A stretch of DNA of 64,000 nucleotides from Erysipelotrichaceae bacterium (GCA_009773735.1 WSYG01000005.1:47007-111006); one strand, 5' to 3'. Numbered from the stretch's first letter, positions 28,605 to 38,388 are shown. The notes: generated from the letters alone by a model not told the origin. Numbers and translations: made by a program.

Positions 28605-29553
28605 ATTTCTTGAATGGTTTTGGTTTATAGAACATACGGTTTTCTAAGGCAAAGATCCGAGCTGTAAAGGTTCCTTCTTCGATCCCTGTCAGTGCCTTTG
28701 AGAACATATTCATTCTGGCATCGATGTTATCGATGTAGTTTAAGATTTCAGCTTCCATGATCAAAGGTAAGACTGGTGATCCATATTCATATTCTCCGTG
28801 ATGAGACAAGATCAAATGTCTGATCAAAGTTACTTGTTCAGATTCAGCGACACCCAATTGCTGGGCCACTTCATTGACCTTGCTTTGCATGATCGAGATA
28901 TGACCTACCAATTTACCAACCAGTGTATATTCGGTTAAGATTGGTCCTGATAATTCTACGACTTTACCTAAATCATGCAGTAAGATCCCACTGATCAATA
29001 AGTCTCTGTTTAATGCTGGATAGAGCTCACAAAACGAATTGGCCAAATCGATCATTGCGATCACATGCGTTGCTAAACCACCCACAAAATCATGATGATT
29101 ACGAGCAGCTGCAGGATAAGTATAAAACCTATCCAAGTACTCGCTTAAGACCTTTTCAGTCACTTGGTGAATGATTGGATCTTGTAGAGAACTTAGCGCT
29201 TCTTCAATTCTTTCATGCATGTATGCGTCTGTTAAAGGCGTTGATGCTACATATTCTGCCGGATTGGTTTCATTAGGATTAACCAAACTTAAGTTATAGA
29301 TTCTAAGTTGTAATACACCTTTGTATCGTAAAACTTCTCCGTTGATTAAAATAACTGATCCAGGCTTTACACCTTCCAGCATCTCATCCTTGGCATCCCA
29401 AAGCTTAGCTTCGATCGAGCCTGTTTTATCTTGTAGTGTAAAAGATACATAAGGAGCTCCATTGTTGGTGACTCCAGGATTCATCACATTGACCAGTAAA
29501 GTCGTCATGATCTTTTCTTGTTCAATAAATGCACTGATGTTAACTCTGCTCAT
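28603..29553 (-). CDS. yhaM: 3'-5' exoribonuclease YhaM
   Basis: About 316 aa. An N-terminal OB-fold (YVSFTLQDKTGSIEAKLWDA) precedes an HD domain (HHDFVGGLATHV, then LLHDLGKV), the layout of YhaM RNases that trim RNA 3' ends. The start MSRVNISAF at 29553, with GGAGTGG upstream, is chosen over the ORF-track start, which lies deep in the preceding gene. It overlaps the end of the GT-RecX gene by 14 bp and is probably co-transcribed with it. Confidence 0.93.
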   Translation of the reverse strand: MSRVNISAFIEQEKIMTTLLVNVMNPGVTNNGAPYVSFTLQDKTGSIEAKLWDAKDEMLEGVKPGSVILINGEVLRYKGVLQLRIYNLSLVNPNETNPAEYVASTPLTDAYMHERIEEALSSLQDPIIHQVTEKVLSEYLDRFYTYPAAARNHHDFVGGLATHVIAMIDLANSFCELYPALNRDLLISGILLHDLGKVVELSGPILTEYTLVGKLVGHISIMQSKVNEVAQQLGVAESEQVTLIRHLILSHHGEYEYGSPVLPLIMEAEILNYIDNIDARMNMFSKALTGIEEGTFTARIFALENRMFYKPKPFKK

Positions 29554-31531
29554 TTGTCCACTCCATTTCACTAATGACCGTATTGATGTCATCACTTTCA
29601 AATCCTTTTTGGGTTAAATAACTATAAACGTGATTTTTTAATGCAGAACCTTGGTATTTTACCGCATATTTCTTAACAGCTTTATTGGCCGCATTTAAAC
29701 AATTGGCAACTTGATTACGTTCATCTTCACTGAAACTAAGACTCTTCATAACGGTATTGATAATATCATATTCATACCCTTGAGATAAGAGTTTATTCGA
29801 CAATTTTTGTAGTTTCATCTTCAGTGAGACATCTTTGATCGTTGGTTTGATCTTTTCAGCATATCTTAATGCATTTCTGATTTCTATTTCTTCATCATCG
29901 ACTTTGAAGGCATTATCAATTAAATTTTGAGGAATCCCATTTTGTTTCAAAGTTCGAATGATTCTTTGTTTGCCTTGCAGCAATGAACTCAAATTTGCGA
30001 TGGCTGAATTGGTATAACGCACATCATTGATGTAGTTTCTTTTTTCTAAATGGGCAATCAATTCATTGACTTGATTCATCTTCAAATCTGTCTTTTGGGT
30101 TAAGAAATCATAGATTTCTTTTCGAGTTCTGTCTTTTAAACTCAGTTTTTTAATACAAGATTGATATGCTAAAGCAACTTTTTCATCTTCTAACAACTCA
30201 TCGATTGTTTTTTTAGCGACCATACTTAGCCTTTTTAATCCTTTCTTTTCAAAGGTTTCCAAAGTGACTACGACTTTAAAAGGTCCTTTGGGTCCATCGA
30301 ATGAACATTCCGCAATGTCTTCTTTTAATTTGATGCTTTTTAGTAGGACACTGTGTTTAAAGTTATGGATGGTGCGTTGATATACTTTCTCAACTGCGAT
30401 CCCAAACTCACGATCATCATAGATACGTACTTGTTCTTTAGCCAAGCTTCTCATTGCTAAACGCTTGGTTTTTGGTTTTGACAAATGATGCACAATCTTG
30501 TCTGCAAATTCCTGAGTTGTTTTGAAAAAATAACCTGTTTCATCTTCAATGATTAGACCTTTTAAAACATCATCTGGTCTTGCAAATAAGGGACACTCTG
30601 CTGCCAATGCTTCAATAAAGGTCATCCCTTGTGTTTCAGTCAAAGAAGCAGATACAAAAGCATCCGCAGCATGATAATAAGAAGGCACTTCTTCTGACGG
30701 AATCTTACCTGTAAAAACAACTTTATCTTGTATTTTTAATGTTTTAACCAAATCCTGTAAATGTTCAGCATCTGGTCCACCCCCAACGATCATCAACTTA
30801 ATGTCGTTATTTTTGAAATTCAACAGACTAAAGCCTTCAATCACAAAATCTATGCTTTTTTCTCGTGCAAGTCGTCCCACATAGAGAATCACAAACGTTT
30901 CTTCAGTAATTCCATATTTCGATCTTAATGACTTCACGGTTGAAGGCGGGGTATGTTTCTTATCAAAACGTTTAAGATCCAAACCTGTCGGAATGACTGC
31001 GATTTCACGGGTAATTCCATATCCTAGCAGCATCTCTTTGGTTTTTTCACTGGGTGAAATCATGGCTTGACAGCTACTGCCATAAAGCTTACTGAGTTTA
31101 GATACTGAGATTCGGGCAAATTTCTCAACAGTCTTGATGTGTAAGGGATTGATGTAATGCGTGTAATCTTCATAGGTCGTATGGTAAGTTGACACCAAAG
31201 GGACATCCAATCTTCTAGCAACGATTCTAGCAAATAAACCGATCCCAAATTCAGTATGCGCATGTATGAGATCTAGTTTCATCTCTTTGATATGTTTGAA
31301 GGCTCTTAAGTGAACTGGTGAACTCATCGTATACCCATACATCGCTTTCAGTTCAAGTCCTGGCAAACGTAAGACATTATTTTCATAAGATACTTTAAAA
31401 ATCTTTGGTTGATTGGTAATCACAAAAACATCATGTCCTAAATTCTCAAGGGCATGTTGTAAAGTAACAATAGAAGAAACAACCCCATTAATATCCGGAG
31501 AATAGGTATCACTGAATAATCCGATGCGCAT
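29540..31531 (-). CDS. GT4 glycosyltransferase fused to RecX
   Basis: 663 aa in one unbroken frame. Residues ~1-385 form a GT-B/GT4 enzyme: FSDTYSPDINGVVSSI at the start, HAHTEFGIG, GRLAREKSIDFVIEGF and the EX7E motif ETQGMTFIEAL. This subgroup includes diacylglycerol glucosyltransferases that make membrane glycolipids. From ~395 to the end lies what looks like a complete RecX, with the Gram-positive N-extension and three-helix repeats (LSLKDRTRKEIYDFL, EKRNYINDVRYT, LKQNGIP, LSQGYEYDII). RecX modulates RecA filaments. No internal start is evident between them. Whether the product is cleaved or truly bifunctional is unknown. Confidence 0.88.
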   Translation of the reverse strand: MRIGLFSDTYSPDINGVVSSIVTLQHALENLGHDVFVITNQPKIFKVSYENNVLRLPGLELKAMYGYTMSSPVHLRAFKHIKEMKLDLIHAHTEFGIGLFARIVARRLDVPLVSTYHTTYEDYTHYINPLHIKTVEKFARISVSKLSKLYGSSCQAMISPSEKTKEMLLGYGITREIAVIPTGLDLKRFDKKHTPPSTVKSLRSKYGITEETFVILYVGRLAREKSIDFVIEGFSLLNFKNNDIKLMIVGGGPDAEHLQDLVKTLKIQDKVVFTGKIPSEEVPSYYHAADAFVSASLTETQGMTFIEALAAECPLFARPDDVLKGLIIEDETGYFFKTTQEFADKIVHHLSKPKTKRLAMRSLAKEQVRIYDDREFGIAVEKVYQRTIHNFKHSVLLKSIKLKEDIAECSFDGPKGPFKVVVTLETFEKKGLKRLSMVAKKTIDELLEDEKVALAYQSCIKKLSLKDRTRKEIYDFLTQKTDLKMNQVNELIAHLEKRNYINDVRYTNSAIANLSSLLQGKQRIIRTLKQNGIPQNLIDNAFKVDDEEIEIRNALRYAEKIKPTIKDVSLKMKLQKLSNKLLSQGYEYDIINTVMKSLSFSEDERNQVANCLNAANKAVKKYAVKYQGSALKNHVYSYLTQKGFESDDINTVISEMEWTNEQS

Positions 31532-31534
31532 AGG

Positions 31535-31756
31535 TTATTCCTTCCCAATCAGCATGGTCAAACCGTGTTTATAAATCGCTTTAAACAGTTTAACCTCGTC
31601 TGATAACTAACAATTTTAGTTGTATTGATCTGATGGTTGATGATGAATTGACCTTGATGGACGAAATTTTTCATAAGAATTCATCGTTCAAAGCAACAGA
31701 AGTCGTCCCTAAGGTCAAAATGGGTTTTCAGCTTTAAAATAGATACAAACTTTCAC
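31535..31756 (-). pseudogene. Frame-broken small gene in the leader of the GT-RecX gene
   Basis: A GTG at 31756 after AAGGAATAGGGG opens a reading frame (VKVCIYFKAENP) that soon stops. Sense continues in other frames as LTLGTTSVALNDEF, then MKNFVHQGQFIINHQ, then SDEVKLFKAIYKHG and LTMLIGKE-stop just before the GT ribosome binding site. Joined, they give one plausible ~75-aa protein with about three frame changes. I do not recognise the family. It may be decayed, or this reading may be coincidence. Confidence 0.4.
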
Positions 31757-31782
31757 GATGGCCCCTATTCCTTAGTGTTTTA

Positions 31783-31791
31783 ATTATAACA
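31783..31791 (-). promoter_or_regulatory. Extended -10 promoter of the GT-RecX/yhaM transcript
   Basis: TGTTATAAT on the minus strand; the resulting 5' leader before the GT ATG is about 245 nt. Confidence 0.5.
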
Positions 31792-31830
31792 TATGCATCC
31801 TTGAGTGAACTTTGAAACACGAGTAAGGAT

Positions 31831-31858
31831 AAAAAAAGTGCCGATAATCGGCACTTTT
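31831..31858 (-). terminator. Terminator after nifJ
   Basis: 10-bp stem AAAAGTGCCG/CGGCACTTTT, 5-nt loop, minus-strand T run. Confidence 0.85.
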
Positions 31859-31862
31859 CAAA

Positions 31863-34800
31863 TTATTTAGATAATCTGACCAATCTTGCATAACGCTTTT
31901 CAGCATCCTTTTGACTCTTGGCCAAAAGTTCTAACGCATGATCAGGATTGACAGACTCCAACATATTGAAGCGGGTTTCGTTCATGACGAAGTCGCTGAA
32001 TTTAGAGAAATCTGGTTCTTTAGAGTCAATGATCAATTCTTTGCCTGCTTCAGCAGTTGGATTAAAGCGATATAGTGTCCAATAACCTGCTTCTACAGCT
32101 TTCTTTTGAGTACTTTGATGATTGCTCAAACCGCCCTTGATGCCATGTTCAATACATGGAGAGTAGGCAATGATCAATGATGGTCCATCATAAGCTTCAG
32201 CTTCTTTCATGGCTTTGATCGTTTGGACACGATTTGCACCCATGGCGATTGATGCAACATAGACATGTCCATATGTCATGGCGATTTGTCCGATGTCTTT
32301 CTTCGCTGTTGGTTTACCACCAGCTGCGAATTTCGCAATAGAGGCTGCTTGAGATGATTTAGACGATTGACCGCCTGTGTTGGAATAAACTTCAGTATCC
32401 AAGATCATGACATTGACATTTAAACTGTTGGCTAAGACATGATCCAAGCCTCCATATCCGATATCATATGCCCAACCATCGCCACCAATGATCCAAACTG
32501 AATTGGAAACCAAATCGCGTTCATAGCCAAGAACTTCCTTGACACCCGCATGTTTACTGGCTTTGACTTCACTGATCAATTGCTTGACGATGACACGTTC
32601 TTCATCGCGTTTGCCTTTGACAGCTAAGTATTTTTCTATGGTTTCTTTCAATGCAGGTTCAACAGCATCTTTTGCTGCACTTAAGATCTCAACGATACGA
32701 TTGGCTTTAAAATTCTGAGCTACTTTCATTCCATAGCCATATTCTGCATTGTCTTCAAACAAGGAATTGCCCCAGGCAACACCTTCTCCATTTTCATCTT
32801 TGACAAATGGTGTAGACGGTGCAGAACCGCAATAGATGGAAGTACAACCGGTTGCATTGGCAATCAGCATGTCTTTCCCAAAGAGTTGTGAAGCGAGTTT
32901 ATAGTAAGGTGTTTCACCGCAACCAGCACAAGCTCCAGAAATTTCCATATAAGGCTTTAAGAACTGAGAACCCTTGATTTGATCACTTGGAACCAAACCA
33001 GGTTTATATTCAGTTTTCTTGTATAAGTAATCGGCTAAAGGAGCTTCGAAGAGACGGTCTTTGACATCGGTCATGACCAAAGCCTTCTTGCCTGCTTTGC
33101 CTGGACACTCTACTGCACATAAGCCACAACCGACACAGTTGTCTGGTGAGACTTGAACACGATACTTCAAATGTGCGATCGTCGGACCAACAGCAGTCAA
33201 AGTCACAAATTCTTGCGGAGCATTCTTGACTTCTTCATCAGTTAAGATAAAGGTACGGATGGTACCATGCGGACAAACCATCGAACAGAATCCACATTGG
33301 ATACAGTTTTCTGGACTCCATGCTGGAACTTGAGTCGCGATGGTACGATGTTCCATAAAGGAAACATTGTTTCTAAAGGATCCATCCAGTAAACCAAATT
33401 TCGTAAATGCAGATACTGGTAAATCATAACCATCCAAAGCGTTGATCACATCGACATGTTGGTCGAAGTATTCATCACCGGTAACTTTACGAGTCTTAGA
33501 GACTGGTAAATTGACCCACTCTGGGTTAACTTTGATTTCAATCAAACCATCTTTGCCAGATTCTATGGCTTTCCAGTTCAATTTAACGACTTCTTCGCCC
33601 TTCTTCGCATATGATTTCTCAGCTGCATCTTTCATGTAGGTCAAAGTTTTATCATAAGGAAGAATTTGTTCATTCAAAGCAAAGAATGAAGATTGTAGGA
33701 TGGTGTTGGTATGACGGCCCATGCCGATTTCTTCTGCGATCTTAGTCGCATCGATGATGAAGAATTTTGCCCGTTTTTGAGCCAATTGTTGTTTGACACG
33801 ATTAGGCAAAGAAGCTTCAATAGTCTCTGGTGAGAATGACGTATTGATAAGGAAGGTTCCACCCTTTTTAAGATTCTTAAGCATGTCATATCTAATTAGG
33901 AATGAATCTAGCGAACATGAAATGAAGTCTGCTTTTGTGACATAGTAAGTAGAACGAATCGGAGTCGGTCCAAAACGTAAGTGAGAACGGGTTACACCGC
34001 CTGCTTTCTTTGAGTCATATGCGAAATAAGCTTGAGAGTAAAGTTCAGTATGATCCCCAATGATTTTAATGGAGTTCTTATTGGCACTGACTGTACCATC
34101 TGAGCCTAATCCATAGAATAAACAAGATGTATAATCATGATTAACTTCGAAATTTTCATCGATCTTGAGTGATTTATGGGTTACGTCATCATTGATTGAA
34201 ATGGTGAATCCATCAAACGGATTGGTTTCATTTAAATGATCGTAGACGGCTTTGATGTCGTTAGGCTGAGTGTCTTTTGAAGACAAGCCATAACGGCCAC
34301 CAACGATGCTTTCAATCTTACCTGTGCCATGCAATACCGCATAGACATCCAAGAATAAAGGTTCATGAGCACCAACTTCTTTGGTACGATCAAGAACGGC
34401 TACTTTTGTAACAGACGCTGGGATAACTTTTAATAAATGCTCAGTTGAGAAAGGACGGTAAAGATGAACTTTGACCAAGCCTACTTTTTCGCCTTTGGCA
34501 TTTAAAGCATCAACGACTTCTTTGGCTGTTTCAGTAACTGAACCCATCGCTATGATAATGCGCTGAGCATCTTTGGCTCCATAATAAACAAATGGGGCAT
34601 ATTCTCTGCCTGTCAATTTAGAGACTTTTTCAAAGTACTCTTCAACGATCGGCAAGACTTTTTCATAGTGTAGATTCTGAGCTTCTCTGGCTTGGAAATA
34701 AACATCGTCGTTTTCAGCACCACCACGAGTAACCGGATTGGTATGTGGATTCAGTGCATTTGCTCTGAAACGCTCTAAAGCATCAACATCCAACCAACTC

Positions 34801-35375
34801 TTTAAGACATCTGTATCGATGACTTCAACTTTTTGAATTTCGTGAGAAGTTCTGAAACCATCAAAGAAATGAAGCACTGGTACACTGGCTTTGATGGCTG
34901 TCAAATGAGCAATACCCGCCAAATCCATGGTTTCTTGAACAGAATGAGAAGCAATCATCGTAAAGCCAGTTTGACGTACGGCATAAATATCTTGGTGATC
35001 CCCAAAGATACTTAAGGCACGTGTCGCTAGTGATCGTGCTGATACATGGATGACGCCAGGCAACAATTCACCGACCCATTTGTACATATTTGGAATCATA
35101 AGCAATAAACCTTGAGAAGCGGTAAAGGTAGAAGCTAAAGTCCCACCTTGCAAAGCACCGTGTACGGCACCAGCAGCTCCACCTTCTGACTGCATTTCAA
35201 CAACTTTAACCACAGCATCAAACATGTTTTTTCGGCCTGTAGATGCCCAAGCATCGACGAGTTCAGCCATGGTGGATGACGGCGTGATCGGATAGATCGC
35301 GGCTACTTCGGTAAACGCATAGGCTACATGCGAAGTCGCTGTGTTCCCATCCATTGTAAGATAAGTTTTCTTCAT
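31863..35375 (-). CDS. nifJ: Pyruvate:ferredoxin (flavodoxin) oxidoreductase
   Basis: About 1170-aa single-chain PFOR: pyruvate + CoA + oxidised ferredoxin to acetyl-CoA + CO2. Domains in order: N-terminal TPP-pyrimidine domain (AYAFTEVAAIYPITPSST), domain II/III, two 4Fe-4S motifs (CIQCGFCSMVCPHG and CVGCGLCAVECPG), then the C-terminal TPP-pyrophosphate domain (CAGCGETPY, GDGWAYDIGYGG, with a Cys in ATGCTS). It marks anaerobic pyruvate metabolism and relies on Fe-S clusters like those made by the Suf operon. The start MKKTYLTMDG has TTAGGAGG upstream. A Rex-like box overlaps its promoter. Confidence 0.98.
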   Translation of the reverse strand: MKKTYLTMDGNTATSHVAYAFTEVAAIYPITPSSTMAELVDAWASTGRKNMFDAVVKVVEMQSEGGAAGAVHGALQGGTLASTFTASQGLLLMIPNMYKWVGELLPGVIHVSARSLATRALSIFGDHQDIYAVRQTGFTMIASHSVQETMDLAGIAHLTAIKASVPVLHFFDGFRTSHEIQKVEVIDTDVLKSWLDVDALERFRANALNPHTNPVTRGGAENDDVYFQAREAQNLHYEKVLPIVEEYFEKVSKLTGREYAPFVYYGAKDAQRIIIAMGSVTETAKEVVDALNAKGEKVGLVKVHLYRPFSTEHLLKVIPASVTKVAVLDRTKEVGAHEPLFLDVYAVLHGTGKIESIVGGRYGLSSKDTQPNDIKAVYDHLNETNPFDGFTISINDDVTHKSLKIDENFEVNHDYTSCLFYGLGSDGTVSANKNSIKIIGDHTELYSQAYFAYDSKKAGGVTRSHLRFGPTPIRSTYYVTKADFISCSLDSFLIRYDMLKNLKKGGTFLINTSFSPETIEASLPNRVKQQLAQKRAKFFIIDATKIAEEIGMGRHTNTILQSSFFALNEQILPYDKTLTYMKDAAEKSYAKKGEEVVKLNWKAIESGKDGLIEIKVNPEWVNLPVSKTRKVTGDEYFDQHVDVINALDGYDLPVSAFTKFGLLDGSFRNNVSFMEHRTIATQVPAWSPENCIQCGFCSMVCPHGTIRTFILTDEEVKNAPQEFVTLTAVGPTIAHLKYRVQVSPDNCVGCGLCAVECPGKAGKKALVMTDVKDRLFEAPLADYLYKKTEYKPGLVPSDQIKGSQFLKPYMEISGACAGCGETPYYKLASQLFGKDMLIANATGCTSIYCGSAPSTPFVKDENGEGVAWGNSLFEDNAEYGYGMKVAQNFKANRIVEILSAAKDAVEPALKETIEKYLAVKGKRDEERVIVKQLISEVKASKHAGVKEVLGYERDLVSNSVWIIGGDGWAYDIGYGGLDHVLANSLNVNVMILDTEVYSNTGGQSSKSSQAASIAKFAAGGKPTAKKDIGQIAMTYGHVYVASIAMGANRVQTIKAMKEAEAYDGPSLIIAYSPCIEHGIKGGLSNHQSTQKKAVEAGYWTLYRFNPTAEAGKELIIDSKEPDFSKFSDFVMNETRFNMLESVNPDHALELLAKSQKDAEKRYARLVRLSK

Positions 35376-35401
35376 AAGTCCTCCTAATTTAACCACTTGT
35401 A

Positions 35402-35407
35402 ATTATA
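35402..35407 (-). promoter_or_regulatory. -10 box of nifJ
   Basis: Perfect TATAAT on the minus strand, 26 nt before the start codon. The -35 position (35425-35430, TGCATT) is poor and lies inside the Rex-like box. Confidence 0.65.
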
Positions 35408-35418
35408 CGCTATTAAGT

Positions 35419-35436
35419 GCGTGAATGCACTCACAA
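35419..35436. promoter_or_regulatory. Rex-like operator upstream of nifJ
   Basis: Minus strand reads TTGTGA-GTGCAT-TCACGC against the Rex consensus TTGTGA-N6-TCACAA (10 of 12). It covers the -35 region of nifJ. Rex represses fermentation genes when NADH/NAD+ is low, which suits PFOR. Confidence 0.6.
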
Positions 35437-35497
35437 TTTGGATGAACTGGTGATAAATAAGGATGAAATGCAAATCGAGGTTACTCTATAAACCGAT

Positions 35498-35523
35498 AAA
35501 AAAGTCAACAATACTGTTGACTT
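35498..35523 (-). terminator. Terminator after the MATE gene
   Basis: 9-bp stem AAGTCAACA/TGTTGACTT, ATAC loop, minus-strand T run. Confidence 0.82.
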
Positions 35524-35556
35524 TATGAGTTCATCATCATTAAAATAAGAATCAAT

Positions 35557-36960
35557 TTATACTTCGATTTTGGTCCATTCCGCTTTCTGAAAACGATATC
35601 GACTGACCGCAAAACGTAAGGCTTGATCAAAGACCACACTGAACCATGCTCCATATAAGCCAAAGCCCATATAGTAAGCCAAAAGATAAGTCAATGCAGG
35701 ACGCAAGAAGGTGACTGTAACCATACTCAACATCGCAACAAATTTAACATCGCCCGCTCCTCTAAGAGAACCCACGGTAATGACTTGCGAAATCTGGAAT
35801 ACGACACAAATCGCCAAAATGATCAAAATATTGGCACCTAAGCCCAATACGGCTGGATCCGTACTAAATAAACTCATGATTTTGAATCGAAGGGCGATGA
35901 TCAACAGTCCAAGTGCCATAGATATTACCAAACCAATGCGCTGCGAGACTCGTCCATATAGAATAGCCAGATATGGTTTTCTGGCTCCCAAAGACTGACC
36001 AACCAAAGCAGTACAGGCAATGGACAATCCATCCCCAACACTAAATGTGATACTCATGACTTGCATGGCTATATAATGAGTTGCGAATTCTATGGTACCA
36101 AGTCCTGCAACAGCCTTTGCATAGAATAAGAATCCTATACGAATAAAGACCTGTTCAACAAGCGATGAGGACGAAATCGTCCACATTGTCTTGACTGTAT
36201 CTGGATCTATTCGCCATTCATCTCTAAAACGTATTTGTAAGAAAGAGTCATTCTTGGTGACACTTCGAATGGCTAAGAGTAGCCCAGCAAAGTTACCGAT
36301 CGCTGTCGCAACGGCCGCCCCCATGACACCCCATCTTGGAAAGATCCATATTCCAAAGATCAAGAGCCAATTAAAGAAGATATTAACTAGGTTTGCGGTT
36401 AAGTTGGTGGTCAGCGAAATACGTGTATTTCCAGCTCCGCGTTGAGCTGCAGTGATCGTTAAACTTATGAGATAAAAGAAGTTTCCTATAATAATGATTC
36501 TAAAGTAAATCAAGGCATCTGCTAAATAACTCGCATTGGCTCCCGCAAAAACCAAGAATGGTTCTGCGAAAATATATCCGAGAATCGACATCGCTAAAGT
36601 GACCACAAAACTGATCATCAATCCATTTTGAAGTGCTTTATTGGCTCCAACTTTATCATTGGCCCCTTTTCTGCGCGATACGATAACGGTTACTCCGGTA
36701 TTGACCGCAAACACAAAAGCCATCAGGAAAAACTTAGGTTGAGTAGTGATTCCAACTGCTGCAATCGCCCCTGATCCTAAAGAACTGACCATGATCATAT
36801 CCATGGCCCCAATCATTGAAATTAAAACAGCCTCCATTGCGGAAGGCCAGGCCATTTTTAGTGTCGTTGTATAAACTGTCTTTGTCGAAGGCAATTCATT
36901 AGTCATATGGTGTGAAGGCGTTAGTGCTTCAACTGAGAAAACTCGCTGGAATAGATTCAT
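35557..36960 (-). CDS. MATE-family efflux transporter
   Basis: 467 aa with about twelve membrane helices in two repeats, the MATE layout. Visible family features include WPSAMEAVLISMIGAMDMIMVSSLG early and GAGNTRISLTTNLTANLVNI mid-protein, with the equivalent LRGAGDVKFV in the second half. It exports cationic drugs or metabolites with Na+ or H+; the substrate is unknown. It starts 20 nt after the GDPD stop, likely in the pyrR-GDPD-MATE transcript. No clear Shine-Dalgarno precedes the ATG at 36960; an alternative start is Met-19. Confidence 0.9.
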   Translation of the reverse strand: MNLFQRVFSVEALTPSHHMTNELPSTKTVYTTTLKMAWPSAMEAVLISMIGAMDMIMVSSLGSGAIAAVGITTQPKFFLMAFVFAVNTGVTVIVSRRKGANDKVGANKALQNGLMISFVVTLAMSILGYIFAEPFLVFAGANASYLADALIYFRIIIIGNFFYLISLTITAAQRGAGNTRISLTTNLTANLVNIFFNWLLIFGIWIFPRWGVMGAAVATAIGNFAGLLLAIRSVTKNDSFLQIRFRDEWRIDPDTVKTMWTISSSSLVEQVFIRIGFLFYAKAVAGLGTIEFATHYIAMQVMSITFSVGDGLSIACTALVGQSLGARKPYLAILYGRVSQRIGLVISMALGLLIIALRFKIMSLFSTDPAVLGLGANILIILAICVVFQISQVITVGSLRGAGDVKFVAMLSMVTVTFLRPALTYLLAYYMGFGLYGAWFSVVFDQALRFAVSRYRFQKAEWTKIEV

Positions 36961-36980
36961 ACCGTATCAGTTTAACACAA

Positions 36981-37784
36981 TTACCCTGGGATATACCCAT
37001 CAAAAATGATAGTTTCACATTGGCTTTTTATTTTTTCTTCAGCACTTTGAGTAGGAACTGCCCACATCATCCCAAATGCACCAAACTGATGCCACAACTT
37101 ATAGACAAAAGGAATGTGTGAATAATCTACAGACAAATAATCGGGTTTATTGGTGAAGTTAAGTAAGGCAAACTGTAATACGATGCGGGTTAAAAGGCTT
37201 AGGTGTTTTTTATCCAAAGCATATTCCATATTTAATCCACGCAATTGACTGGGGGCATATTTCCTAATCAAACCAAGCATTATAGGATCAAAACTACAGT
37301 AAGCATAACGGCCATCATAGTGTGCCATCACTTTAATGACCGTAGTGACGCTTTCTTTCTTACGTTGGCTGGTTTTAAGTTCAACCAATAGTGGTACTTG
37401 CCCACAGATCACATCAAGTACAGATGATAAGCGAGGTATTCTTTCACCTGATCCGATCAATTGGAGTTGATCCAACTCGAAACTCGTTTTATCCTCAAGA
37501 ATGCCTTCTAAACCAGTCATTCGCTTTAAATCATCATCATGAAAAACATAGACGATCTTGTCTTTGCTTAATTGGACGTCGAGTTCGATTCCATAACCCT
37601 TCTCAATCGCATTCTTTAATGCTCCCATACTATTTTCTGAGATCATTTGATCTTTAGTATAAAGTCCTCGATGCGCAAAATAGCCCTTAAGCCATGGTGT
37701 TTTTCGTGCTCGATCAGAATTGATCTTTAGGACAAAAATGAGCCCAATGATCAATACAAGAATCAATAAACCAACTTCTTTCAT
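36981..37784 (-). CDS. Membrane-anchored glycerophosphodiester phosphodiesterase
   Basis: 267 aa. An N-terminal helix ([18 protein letters not shown]) anchors a GDPD TIM barrel facing outward. Catalytic motifs [26 protein letters not shown] and [12 protein letters not shown] are intact, and VELKT supplies a metal ligand. It hydrolyses glycerophosphodiesters, possibly from phospholipid or teichoic-acid turnover. It overlaps pyrR by 4 bp. Confidence 0.93.
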   Translation of the reverse strand: MKEVGLLILVLIIGLIFVLKINSDRARKTPWLKGYFAHRGLYTKDQMISENSMGALKNAIEKGYGIELDVQLSKDKIVYVFHDDDLKRMTGLEGILEDKTSFELDQLQLIGSGERIPRLSSVLDVICGQVPLLVELKTSQRKKESVTTVIKVMAHYDGRYAYCSFDPIMLGLIRKYAPSQLRGLNMEYALDKKHLSLLTRIVLQFALLNFTNKPDYLSVDYSHIPFVYKLWHQFGAFGMMWAVPTQSAEEKIKSQCETIIFDGYIPG

Positions 37785-38311
37785 ATCATCTTTTCATTAG
37801 GTTCTAAAATATTGACCGCATCTACCCCATCAACTTCTTTAAGTAAGACCCTTACAGATTCATTGATCGATGTGGGGACATTTTTACCTACCACATCTGC
37901 TCTGATGGGAAGTTCACGATGACCTCGATCAACCAATACAGCAAGCTGTATACTACTTGGTCTACCAAAGCTCATGATTCCGTCTATGGCAGCTCTAACG
38001 GTTCTGCCTTTATACAACACATCATCCACCAAAACAACCGTCTTACCTTGAATATCTAGGTCTAGTGATGGTTTCTGCACTTTCAAGTCACCTAAGTCAT
38101 CTCTCCAATAACGGATATCAAAAGATACGACTGGAACGTCTGTTCCTTCGATCTGTTTAATGTTGGCGGAAATGCGTTGGGCTAAAGGAACACCACGCGT
38201 CAATATCCCCACTAAAACCATATTCCCAACCCCTTTATTTCGTTCTATCAATTCATGAGTCATGCGGATCAAAGTACGATTCAAACTGCTTTCATCGATG
38301 ATGTTTTTCAT
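37781..38311 (-). CDS. pyrR: PyrR regulator / uracil phosphoribosyltransferase
   Basis: About 176 aa. The PRPP loop is [17 protein letters not shown]; typical PyrR has Thr where Lys stands (VLYTGRT). [21 protein letters not shown] is a PyrR hallmark. PyrR senses UMP and attenuates pyr operons, with side UPRT activity. No pyr biosynthetic genes or PyrR attenuator lie nearby; its neighbours are GDPD and MATE. The start MKNIIDESS at 38311 follows GAGGT; upstream TATAAT is at 38331-38336. Confidence 0.92.
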   Translation of the reverse strand: MKNIIDESSLNRTLIRMTHELIERNKGVGNMVLVGILTRGVPLAQRISANIKQIEGTDVPVVSFDIRYWRDDLGDLKVQKPSLDLDIQGKTVVLVDDVLYKGRTVRAAIDGIMSFGRPSSIQLAVLVDRGHRELPIRADVVGKNVPTSINESVRVLLKEVDGVDAVNILEPNEKMI

Positions 38312-38347
38312 AATAACCTCACATGCATTTATTATAACAGTTCTTTC

Positions 38348-38376
38348 TTGAAATGAAATCTTGCCTATGATAGAAT
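38348..38376 (+). promoter_or_regulatory. Promoter of tRNA-Trp
   Basis: TTGAAA (38348-38353), 17-nt spacer, TAGAAT (38371-38376), 12 nt before the tRNA. Confidence 0.7.
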
Positions 38377-38388
38377 TAATAAGCATTT

